Of a DNA stretch of 64,000 bases, positions 43,586 to 53,712 are shown in pieces (the first letter of the stretch is position 1; every line of letters begins with the position of its first letter). The stretch spans positions 3,286,001-3,350,000 of the forward strand of contig JAPNXP010000006.1 in the NCBI GenBank assembly GCA_028753945.1. The letters run 5' to 3'. Position numbers and translations under genes: made by a program. The stretch is from Hexactinellida sp. DTS-2022. Taxonomy: Eukaryota > Porifera > Hexactinellida. A model generated the notes under the pieces. It was not told where the DNA came from. It was given only the letters and a program-made list of their open reading frames with translations, and made no database searches.

Positions 43586-43734
43586 TATTGCTTATTCAAA
43601 CGATTTACTGACCTATATCTTTTTCATAATAAATGACATATTAATGAAAGTAATGCAGCGAATTAATAATCAAACAATTTATTATACCAAGCTAAATTCT
43701 GGGTTATTAAATAGCATTATTTATTAAGAGAATG

Positions 43735-43900
43735 CTTATATAGAGCTGAGCTTCGTAGTTCAGATTTTTTCCCATACTAAAAGCCCAGGCTTACTTTCTA
43801 AAGGTCAATTTCAAAGCTTGGGAAAAACTGACCTTTCTCAGTGCCTGAATACACATACTGAAAAACTAAACTCTACTAGAGCTGAGCTCTATTTAAGTAA
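43735..43900. mobile_element. MITE with GAATGCTTATATAGAGCTGAG end, copy 1
   Basis: Inverted ends contain TATAGAGCTGAGCT and AGCTGAGCTCTAT. An internal palindrome is formed by TTCCCA...TGGGAAA and AAGGTCAATTT...CTGACCTTT. A close copy lies at 57,505-57,685. Confidence 0.75.
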
Positions 43901-44386
43901 TTTCATTTATTAGTTGACATACCTTGGCTCACAAATACAGCATACTGAACTGGGTTAAGTACGTGTAATTTCAAGCCACAGGTTCAACTTATTTATTGAG
44001 TGATTTTTGAGGAGGGATGCCGCTAAGCGGCCGTTAATTGTGTACAATTCTTTACAATCATTATCAATAATCGATAAATTCGCTCGATTGGATTGGCATC
44101 CCTGAATAATAGAAAGATTAAAAATATAAATAGGAGAAACTATACTTATATACTGTATATCATATATAATTATGGGTTTACCAAAGAACATACAGAATTA
44201 CGCAGAAAACCTAAAATGAGACACGATTGTTTGTTGAATTACAAATAAGACAGAGAATTATAAAAGTTGAATTTCCAAATCTGGGTTCTAATCAGTTAAT
44301 TTTTACCACAAATATCGAATATGCTTATCAATCAATAAACTTAAAGTAGAGATTTTGTCTCATTTGTAAAAAGGATGTCTCTGCAG

Positions 44387-44542
44387 CATAGGCGTCGTAA
44401 ATGCAAAGGTCAATCCTTCGGCCCGCCCGGAAATTCCGGGTAAACTCCGGGTAAACTCGGAGTTTAGTGTTAGTAGCATAGGGACAATCCCTTCGGCCCG
44501 CCCGGACATTTCCGGGCACCCGGGCGGTTTACGACGCCTATG
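44387..44542. mobile_element. hAT-like MITE, CATAGGCGTCGTAAA ends, CTCTGCAG duplication
   Basis: The ends CATAGGCGTCGTAAATG and the complement ACGACGCCTATG are flanked by an exact 8-bp duplication, CTCTGCAG. The GC-rich core has CCGCCCGGA and TCCGGGCACCCGGGCGG. Further copies lie at 46,601-46,727 and 53,083-53,273. Confidence 0.88.
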
Positions 44543-44942
44543 CTCTGCAGCTGACGATATCTGAACACCTTTAATTATTAAATGCCAGTTACAATAGCAT
44601 TTTTTGGCAATTCGTCCTACAATCACATTAGGCTCCGGGAAATAGTAAAATGGATCGGACGAAATGTCATTATTTTAGAATTTGGCAGGAAATTAGCATC
44701 TTATGAAAACTTAATCTGACCTGTTTAATAGCTCACAGTTGGAAACCAACTTGTGTTAGCATATTTGATGAGATTCGGTAAACTATTATTCATTAATAAG
44801 CTCTCGTGCTATTATAGTCAACTCGTACATTATAATATCCCGAAAGTTGATTTTCAGGATGTAATCTTTCCATTCTATGTGAGTAATTGCAATTGTGTAT
44901 TATTCAAACACAGCTGATCATCTACCTAAAGTCAGGTATATT

Positions 44943-45115
44943 ACCATGGGCGTCAGAGCTGAATCTGTAGGGAAGACAATGCCGGACCGTCACGATATTA
45001 ATAGAAAGTGTTATTTCTCTGGCCAATAGAGCGGTTGAGCCAACCCAATTTGCATTACCATATTGATAATGGCCACCCCAATTTTTATGGCTTTAGACGC
45101 CTCTGATTACCTCAT
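44943..45115. mobile_element. Small MITE, GGGCGTCAGAGC end
   Basis: CATGGGCGTCAGAGCTG at the left and CTTTAGACGCCTCTG at the right form imperfect inverted ends resembling CAGAGGCGT-type hAT MITEs. No duplication is assigned. Confidence 0.45.
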
Positions 45116-45509
45116 TTTTAATCTTTTGATCGTTTTGACCCATAGATTAGTAATCAAACCAATTTACAATCACCCGCACCCTACTTAATGAATCACTCAA
45201 GCAAAGGGCCTTTCAAACGTTACGTAACGATTCCAAGATGGCCAGGGATGTATTTAAAATATACATCGACTGATTGATCATGTTAATACAGGGTTCCGTA
45301 AACTAGGTTTTTCAGGCCGCATGCGGCCTGAAACAACCTTATGTATGGCCTGATATCCCAATGGCTATCACTCAGGCACGTCGCCAGGATTTTTCATCTA
45401 GGGGGGGCGGCAAAATTACCAGGGGGGGCATGCCCCCCCTCCCCCCCCCCCCACTCACAAAATTCGTATCAACGAGAGTCGATTATAATATGAAATTATC
45501 AAGTTTCTA

Positions 45510-46100
45510 TCTTATATATTAAATCTAAATGGTTTGTTTTTGTTTGTTGTTTGTTTGTTCGGAATTGATTGAGAACTGGGTGAGAGCTACAGACTTGTAA
45601 TTTGGCAGGGAGGTGGGTAACTACGTATCTAGAAACAAGTTCTAATATCTAAGAAAAATATTCACATCTTCAATCTCAAAAGGTAACAAAACCTTTAGCC
45701 AATTAAATTCGAGCGTGGCACAGTATGGATTAGCAGCTAGCATTCAATTAGTATAAATTGATTTAGTGTCTCTAACATTTGTTAAGCGTGCATTATAGAA
45801 TGCCAATCTGAAACTGCAATTTAATTGGGCGAGAGAAAAATAATAAATCCAATCATTTATTTGTAATTACATATTTTAAAGGGTCGTGGCCGCTTACTTC
45901 CAACGACTATATATGGAGTAATTAAGTAAGCTGATTCCAAATATGATGTTGTTAACAACCCATGTGTATATATTTGTTGTTTAGATGTAGACCTTATAAG
46001 GAATTTACAAACGTTACTTCTGTTATTTGTTGGTTGGGATATTTGAGGCACCAGAAGGGTGCTTTCTGCAGCCGCGCAGCGAAAGCAAGCGAAGCGGGCT
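45510..46100 (+). mobile_element. Helitron-like sequence inside the nest
   Basis: It starts TCTTATATATTAAATC after T-rich sequence, followed by the TTTGTTTGTTCGGAATTGATTG leader typical of the Helitrons here. It ends with an AAGCAAGCGAAGCGGGCTTG stem region. The middle (45,700-45,840) shares sequence with 25,780-25,920 (AGCCAATTAAATTCGAG, GGATTAGCAGCTAGCAT). Confidence 0.55.
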
Positions 46101-46600
46101 TGTATATGTCGCAGGCGAAATTGAGTACCAGGCGAGATTGAGTCTCATTTTCGCCTGGTACTCAATTTCGCCTGCGAGGGTCAGGCGAGATTGAGTACCA
46201 GGCGAAATGGAGTCATAATACTTATAGAAAATTTATAACTAAATATTATGGGTTGTTAAAAATTGATTATATCCAGATCTAATCCCGCGATTTGTTCACT
46301 TCCAAATGTTAAAATACTAGGTAATCAAGTATGCTGAATACGAATTTGACGCTCACAAATTTCTATTATGTCTATTTATTGTTGTTATTTACAATATAGG
46401 TAAAAAAATTAAGGAATATTCCAAATTAACATAGAGACTAGCGGTTATTTTAAGTAATTGCATAGTATACTAAATACGAATTTAGTCTAGAATTAACTAC
46501 ATATGTACTTGCAAATAAGTGCTGTTTGTTGTTAAAGAGACACTTAGTGACACTTGTATTTGAGATACATACTAATTTCTAAGCCACTTACTAAGTTACT

Positions 46601-46727
46601 AATAGGCGTCGTTACTCGCCCGGGTGCCCGGAAGGGTTGCCCTTATGCTACTAATAGTATACCCGGAGTTTCCCCGGAATTTCCTGGCTGCCCGAAGGAT
46701 TGACCTTTGCATTTACGACGCCTATGC
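46601..46727. mobile_element. CATAGGCGTCG-family MITE, copy 2, reverse
   Basis: It is homologous to 44,387-44,542 in opposite orientation (CGAAGGATTGACCTTTGCAT, ACGACGCCTATG). Its flanks AAGTTACT and CACTTACT are a partial 8-bp duplication. Confidence 0.75.
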
Positions 46728-46984
46728 ACTTACTGTATAGCGTCAGGAGGGAGGTGTCGACCCCACCCTCAAGTCAGGGGAGAGTATCTTGTTGTTCCCA
46801 ATATTTTATTCAATGGTAAATTCTGGGGCTACGGTTACGATTCAATTTCTCGCCACGGTTAGCCAGTCAACCGCCCATGCTGATCACCACAGTAGAACAT
46901 TATTTATACTACATAATTAGTAAGGTTCAGCTTTGTTTTTATTCCTTACTACTGCTACATTTCGTCCTTCAGAAAATATTAAAT

Positions 46985-48235
46985 CAAGGCTGAATTCGGT
47001 TAACCGCCGCTAATACCGGTTAACTGTTACGGATTTTAGTGATCAGTTAACCGATATGTTAATATTACAATTTACAATTAGAAGTACAAATTATTGGATA
47101 ACAGTGTGAATTTGCACGCATTTTGTTCAGAATATAATAATTGTTTATCTTATTACCCATAGTCACAGATATATTTTGGTGACAACACAGTGTAGAAGTA
47201 ACCTGAAGTGATAAACTTGTACGCAGTTAATTGTACTAATAGAGTACTTGGCTAAAAGAATGTGTTTTTCGTTACTACAATTTAGATATTTTCTGAGAAA
47301 TGTCTATATATTTTGTTATAACTTTCAGTGGCGGTTAACCGGTTAACCGTAGTGTGAAGATAATCGTAACCGTGGCCTCAAAATGGTTAACCAACCCCAC
47401 CCTTAACTATAGTTTATACAAGGCTTGATTTGTTAACCAGCTGGCTAGCGGTTGCATATTTCGTTAACCAGTTAGCCGGCCTGTTGATAATCAGCAGCTA
47501 GCAGTATTATTTGGAAATTATCTTACAGTACATCCTCGCTAGTCCGAACAGGAGATCCAACGTATGTTACAATGGAATCCTATATTAATAAGTCTCAGAC
47601 AATAAATTAGGTAGTATACTACATGTTTAGTTGGATTAAAATGCTTTGGACAAGTTTGATCCAAATTATCGGAATCTCATGTAATAGAGGCCAATAGAAA
47701 ATGTATTACTTCACTAATCGGAACAGAAATTTTTAAATCGGAACACCTCTGTTGGGATTAGCGAGGAAGTACAGTATAAATAATTAAAATATCTGAATTT
47801 TGTTGAAAATGATGATCATAAATCCATTTCTCATCACCACAATGACCACATTATATATTTTCTGTAACTACACTGTTTCTAACTTGCTCAAATTGCGAAA
47901 TGTATTAGTTAATGACTACTACTTATGGAGTAATACTTTATAATACTGAGTCCTACACTGTAGTATAAACAAAACGAATAATAATTGTAGCCTCAGAACG
48001 GTTAACAACCCCACCCTTGGTTTATAGGAATTTACTACATACATATGGAATTGCATATATTTAAGATTACCATATTCTAACAAAATTAATATAATTTAAA
48101 TTAGTGTTTTATATACGCAATTACATTGATATTATTTAACTAGATTAACAGAGCGGTTAACTGCTCAATTAAATATGTAACAGTTAACCAATATTAGCAG
48201 CTGTTAAGCGGTCACCCGGCAAAACCGAATTTAGT
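46985..48235. mobile_element. Element with GGTTAACC-rich inverted ends
   Basis: The left GAATTCGGTTAACCGCCGCT and the right part (complement AATTCGGTTTTGCCGGGTG) are imperfect inverted ends. GGTTAAC motifs recur internally at 47,030-47,050, 47,332-47,350 and 47,420-47,475. A pogo-like MITE (47,527-47,775) is nested in it. No ORF. Confidence 0.55.
47527..47775. mobile_element. Pogo-like MITE, CAGTACATCCTCGCTAGTCC ends
   Basis: This is the third copy of the family at 28,388-28,674. TA precedes the left end, and the right end is GGATTAGCGAGGAAGTACAGTA. Confidence 0.75.
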
Positions 48236-50419
48236 CTAGACCTGTGAATTGAGTCTAGTCTGTAGGTATCGTTTCGCCCCTCATAATATTATTTGGGGTG
48301 GCCGTTAATAGACAGCCGGGACCCCGGATCAAAACCTCTTGAATAAGAAGCGTTACGAGATAGCAAAACAATTATTGAACTACCAGAATTACAACTGGTG
48401 GATAACCTTATCCTAAAGATTGCACTATGTTAGCCCGCCTATGGTCTCGCGGGCTACCAAATCCGGCAGTGCTTAAGCAGACCACAATAATATATATATT
48501 AAAAGCACAATAGTTCTTTGTGAGTGTGTGTGTGTGAGTAGGTATGTGTTTGTCCGGATTACATTAAAGTAATTCGGAGATAAAAAACGCATCTCTATTT
48601 GAGATAAAAACTAACTAGAGGCCTGCATTTGTCCGGCTCCGTATGTCGGCATTTGTCAAAAATTCCAAATATCAAATGTTTAGAATTTTCCGACTACTTT
48701 GTCTCTATGTTTATGCTGGCATTTCTCCGACTGTTTATTAAGTATCGCAATGTGAGTATTCAATAACAGTTGTAATTTATTTATGTTTTCACTCAACACA
48801 ATTTTTGTTGATATATGTACTTTTCACATCTTGTGTTTTATTTAAACATGATATATTGGCTAATAATAGAATACGTATAATAAATATATTAATGCTATTT
48901 AGTAATTGATATTTAAATTAACATGGATTTTACTTTGGCTCAATATAAATAAAATCGCTGTTCAAAATATAGAACATATGAAGGTCACAAGTTGTTTGTA
49001 TCCAAAAGAAAGATAATCAATATACTAGGCTAGTGCTCTTTTTAGCTAAGCTCAGTCAAGAATGTAATCATATTAGTTAGCTTTCACAGTCAATATGTGT
49101 TACTGTGCTATTTCTTTTTCAGTCGTTACATAGCACCTTTTTTATAGAAAGTGCTCCTGAATTAACATTTAACAAGGCCTCTTAGTGTGTAAGAGGTTTT
49201 CTGCTGAGCACCCATTAGGGTCGCTGGCTATACTTACTCGCACTTGACACCCACTATAGTTAGGGCTGACTTCACCTGTCCAAAGATTATATTACTTAGT
49301 GAAAGTAAAATGTAATGAAGCTTCTAAATAATTTTTATTATCAATTATATAATTTATATTACATATAATTACAATAAACATTTATTGTTTGTTTGAAGGT
49401 ACGAGAAACGAAATTACTTTCAGACCCTGTAGACATGCAAATTGGTGTAGATTGCAGAATTAAATTAAATAACTTGGATTAACATTCGTATTTGTCATTC
49501 ACCAATTCAGAGCAGTTGCGAAATAATATCATTTAGAAGTTCCTTAATTCCCACACACTGACCTTGAGTTTGAGATTTTCTGATTAATTCCCAATCCCAT
49601 TCTGAATGGACTGGGATTAATCTTAAAATCTTTAAAACTATAATTTCCATAGGGATTTGGCACCATCTCTGGTTGCATATTATAACAATTGTTATTTTTA
49701 GACTATTTTCCAATATTGAGAAAGTAGTCTGAAAAATGTCAACATCTTAGATTCGGAGAATTCCCACATACGGAGTTTGACGTAGTCTCGGAATGGGATT
49801 AGTAGGGCCCATAGGTTAGTCCATTACGGTGACATTGGGAGGCCATTGCACATTGGTGATTCAATTGGCAAACTTTTGTATGTCCATGGCCCTACCAACC
49901 ATACCAGAGCCTACGCCTTTGTATTGTTAATTTATAGATGCACATTTAAACACATTTACTACATAATTAGAAGGTAATTACTCATTTACTCACTATACAT
50001 TCTCAACTGAGTGATATTGATAAGCTGATTTAACAGCAAAACCAGCTATTAAACCAACTAACAAGAACCAGCTTATCAGTAAAGAATGTGTCCGTTTAAT
50101 TATATTCTGTTTATTTAGTAAATGTATTTAAAATAATATGTATTGAAGATTAAACTGGTGGCTTGAGTGGAATGGTTTGAATTCGCGAGTAGATTACGAT
50201 AGATATTTATTACGAGCCTATAATCTCGTTCGCTTTTGCTAGCGAATATATTTACATTTTAACCTCGCTTTATAATAAACTTATAAAAGGACTCGTATTC
50301 ATTTTTACAATGTTCAATATTAATTTATATACGTTCTATATGATACTTGTTTGCTTACTTACTTATAATTTAAAATCTCAATCTTATTCTTAGTCATTAA
50401 TTCCCCAACTTTAACAACA
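48236..50419. other. Interior of the nested element, non-coding
   Basis: It contains a Helitron-like 5' leader at about 48,498 (TATATTAAAAGCACAATAG, followed by GTGTGTTTGTCCGGATTAC) and a possible 3' stem-type region at 50,210-50,290 (GAGCCTATAATCTCG). Otherwise it is AT-rich sequence without supported genes. Confidence 0.45.
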
Positions 50420-51362
50420 AACAGCCCTTATTTGCAAGTAGTTAATTCTAAATTCGTATTTAGCATATGCAATTACTTAAAATAATCGTCTAATCTCTAT
50501 GTAAATTCTAATATTTTACAAACTTGTTTACCTATATTGTCAATAACAACAATAAATATTTGTATTAGAAACTTGTGAGTGTCAAATTCGTATTCAGCAT
50601 ACTTTGTTTACCTAGTATGATAAGTGAACGAATAGCTGGATTAGATCTGGATATAATCAATTTTTAACAACCCATAATATTTAGTTATAAATTTTCTATA
50701 AGTATTATGACTCCATTTCGCCTGGTACTCAATCTCGCCTGACACTCGTAGGCGAAATTGAGTACCAGGCGAAAATGAGACTCAATCTCGCCTGGTACTC
50801 AATTTCGCCTACAACATATACATAATAATAATAATAATAATAATACACCTACAACGTTATTTGGCAATAATTTAGCAGGGGGGTATGTCCCGGGGCACGA
50901 AATTTTACCAGGGGGGGCATTGCCCCGGGGCGAGGATTTCTACCAGGGGGGGCATTGCCCCCCTATGCCCCCCCCGTGGCGACGTCCCTGCTATCACTGC
51001 CTATCAGGCCACACATAAGGACAAATCCACCCTTCTCATTAAATATTATTGTCATTACTTTTATCATTACTGTATTACTTCGCTAGAATCCTTTATGCAC
51101 TTTTTGCTAGAAATTAGTATAGTTCTAGTATTACAACAACTGAAGAACATAATAGTTTTGTTATAAATTTCGAAAAAAAAATTGATATTGTCTGCGGCCT
51201 CACGCCGGCCTGAGGAAATTTTTGTTAAGATTATGTGGCCTGATATAAATGAAAGTTTTCGGAACCCTGTGTTATATTCTGATCAGAGAAATATAGTTGT
51301 ACTATCTCGCTACTGAAATGGGAATTCAAATTATTATTAGTGAATAAATATTTATAATATAT

Positions 51363-52956
51363 CAGGGACTTCTTTATTATAGGGACTGTAAACTTCGTTT
51401 TACGGTAAAATTAGTGTAGGCCTAAAACAGTATTGCTACTTATTGATATCCCGTAATCCGCTAATGCTAGACACAGGAAATGTAATATTGTCGTATAGGA
51501 AGTCATATTTTGGGAGTCCAACGGTCATCATATTGGGTTATCGAAAATATCTGTGGAATGTAAGTTATGCGATGTTCACACCTTTCCATATATGGTAATA
51601 TTGTTAAAATCTCGAGATTAGTTAACTTTATCCATATGAAATTTATTATTGGCGAATGGGAAATGGGAATTCATATTTAGGGACTCAGTAGATCACATTG
51701 ATTTACCTAAGGCGTTTCCCTTAGCCGATATTATTATTTTGGCACTCTCCACAGGAGGATTGCCCCGACCCTGTTTTGTAGTTTACTAACTTATGAAATT
51801 AGATCTTCCTCATCCATTCCTTCAAAAACAAACTTAAACATATCTTTTCAAGCATGCTTACGCCATTACTTGAAAAACCTAACTTAATCTGTTTTTTTGT
51901 TTTGTTTCTTGTGGTTTAATTATTACTAGCGCGCTTCGCTTGCTAGGTCGCTTCGCGGCAGAACACAACCACACACCAACCGCTTCGCGGTTGGTGTGTG
52001 GTTTATATACTCCTAATATTGATTATAAAGCGTAAATAGTCTTAAATAGTAAAATTTAACAATGTGAAATTTTAATGATTACGTCATCATGCGATAATGA
52101 GTAAGCATATTGGTGATCTGGTGTGACCAACCTGTCCGCATCATTAATGTACATGTTCTATTAAATCTTCAGATTTTTCTCTCTTAAAGGGCGCGAATTA
52201 TGTGCGATTAAGTGTCTTTCAGGGTTCTCGAAATGTGACCATGACGTCATAACTTGTCGAGGTGTGAGAACTTTTGAGTGGAAACCTCAACTTGTTGGCG
52301 GGTGCCAAAAGTTACCCCTATATGCCAAAAATCCCATTTGGAAACCGTCCACTTTCTTCAATCAACTCGTAACATACAAACAAATATATACACATAGTAT
52401 ATATATATACACATACCCAGGCTTGTGTTTTAATAGTATAGATTATTTTTTCAAATATTCTATGTTGGATGTATCTATTTTTTTCAATCACCCTCTGTTA
52501 TTTCTGTAATAGGACCTGAGAACAGTCTTTCTGTACTGAATCTGTATTATTATTATTATATTATTATATGGAAAGGTGTGAACATCGCATAACTTACATT
52601 CCACAGATATTTTCGATAAACCAATATGACCTTGGACTCCCAAATATGATTTCCTATACGACAATGATACATTTCATATGTATAAAGCTAACTAATCTCG
52701 AGATTTTAACAATATTACCATATATGGAAAGGTGTGAACATCGCATAACTTACATTCCACAAATATTTCTGATAAACCAATATGACCGTTGGACTCCCAA
52801 AATATGACTTCCTATACGACAATAATACATTTCCTGTGTCTAGCATTAGCGGATTACGGGATATCAATAGGTAACAATACTGTTTTAGGCCTACACTAAT
52901 TTTACCGTAAAACGAAGTTTACAGTCCCTATACCTAGTATATTAAAGGAGTCCCTG
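51363..52956. mobile_element. Foldback-type element with ~280-bp inverted arms
   Basis: The left arm (51,363-51,625) starts CAGGGACTTCTTTATTATAG. The right arm (about 52,690-52,956) is its complement, ending TATTAAAGGAGTCCCTG. Part of the right arm (TGGAAAGGTGTGAACATCGC and following) is repeated at 52,567-52,690. AATATAT lies near both outer ends. A Helitron (51,926-52,442) sits in the centre. Confidence 0.75.
51926..52442 (-). mobile_element. Helitron family 1, full-length copy
   Basis: On the minus strand it runs from TCTATACTATTAAAACACAAG (5' flank A) at 52,442 to the CGCGAAGCGACC stem and GCGCGCTAG followed by T at 51,926. At 517 bp it is the best-preserved copy. It is non-coding. Confidence 0.85.
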
Positions 52957-53082
52957 AGCTGAATATATATAATGCATTTGGCTCAATGGTCAAACAATCG
53001 TAAATAACTCTAGATTTGTAATTTCACTGTTTAATTATCTCAAAATGCCCATAAAAGTATCATTATAGTCATAGATGTCGTA

Positions 53083-53273
53083 AACCACTCGGGCATCCGG
53101 ATATGTGTGGGCTGCCCAGAGGAGTACCCGGAGCTACCCGGATAAACTCCAGGTATTAGTTCACTAATATAGAGGTGGGTCGAAATATGGCCTCAAGCAG
53201 TGGCGCGGCCATAGTTTATCATTGGCCGGCGGACCGAATGGCCAACCCTAGTATTTACGACACCTATTATTAT
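53083..53273. mobile_element. CATAGGCGTCG-family MITE, diverged copy 3
   Basis: It starts CATAGATGTCGTAAACCACT and ends TATTTACGACACCTAT, with a GGCGGACC/CCGGAGC-rich core. Confidence 0.65.
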
Positions 53274-53712
53274 AGTATTTAAATATATTATCAATTAATG
53301 TTGGACTTATCTACTTGATATATGATTAATTTCAATAATTTCCGGGATTTAGTAACCCTTGGGCCAAACTAATACCCATGGCCCTTGGGCCTAAGTCGGC
53401 CCATGTTTCGGTACGAACAGGTAAAAAACAATAAAAAGGAGGGGCGGTGTCAATTTACCTGGTATGTTGCTCGAACGCCCCTAATTTGATGTTTTTAATT
53501 TAAATCAGGTTAATTTTCATAGAAATTTTTTTAAATCTGGATAGATCAGTTTCCAATAAAATTTCAGTAACAGTAATTCCCCTAAATAGAGATACAAACG
53601 ATGAATTTCTAAATTTAGTTTATATACTAGTATATCTAGAAAGTATCCCATTACACCTATATAAATAGGGGTAAGATATATTAATATTTATTTTAAGTTT
53701 GCCTAGGTCAGG

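Larger units (their letters stand above)
46101..50822. mobile_element. 4.7-kb element with ~400-bp inverted arms of CAGGCGAAATTGAGTACC repeats
   Basis: The arms 46,101-46,545 and 50,420-50,822 are inverted copies beginning TGTATATGTCGCAGGCG. Each starts with four GGCGAAATTGAGTACCAGG-type subrepeats, themselves in alternating orientation, followed by sequence containing GGGTTGTTAAAAATTG and GATCTAATCC. No transposase is visible in the 3.9-kb interior, which contains later insertions. Confidence 0.75.
45373..50990. mobile_element. hAT-like element nested inside, CTATCACT duplication
   Basis: The ends CAGGCACGTCGCCAGG and GGCGACGTCCCTG are inverted. G-run blocks (CCAGGGGGGGCAT) lie next to both ends. 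The exact 8-bp duplication CTATCACT is at 45,365-45,372 and 50,991-50,998. Confidence 0.85.
45289..51269. mobile_element. Outer hAT-like MITE of a large nest, CAGGGTTCCG ends
   Basis: The left end CAGGGTTCCGTAAACT and the right end AGTTTTCGGAACCCTG (approximately) are inverted. Both sides carry GGCCTGA/TCAGGCC motifs. Flanks TGTTAATA and TGTTATAT are a blurred 8-bp duplication. Without the insertion at 45,373-50,990 the element would be about 355 bp. Confidence 0.65.

Noticed and set aside
52264-52807. Two plus-strand ORFs of about 80 codons
   Set aside because: The first is Helitron sequence and the second is a duplicated part of an inverted-repeat arm; neither has a domain.
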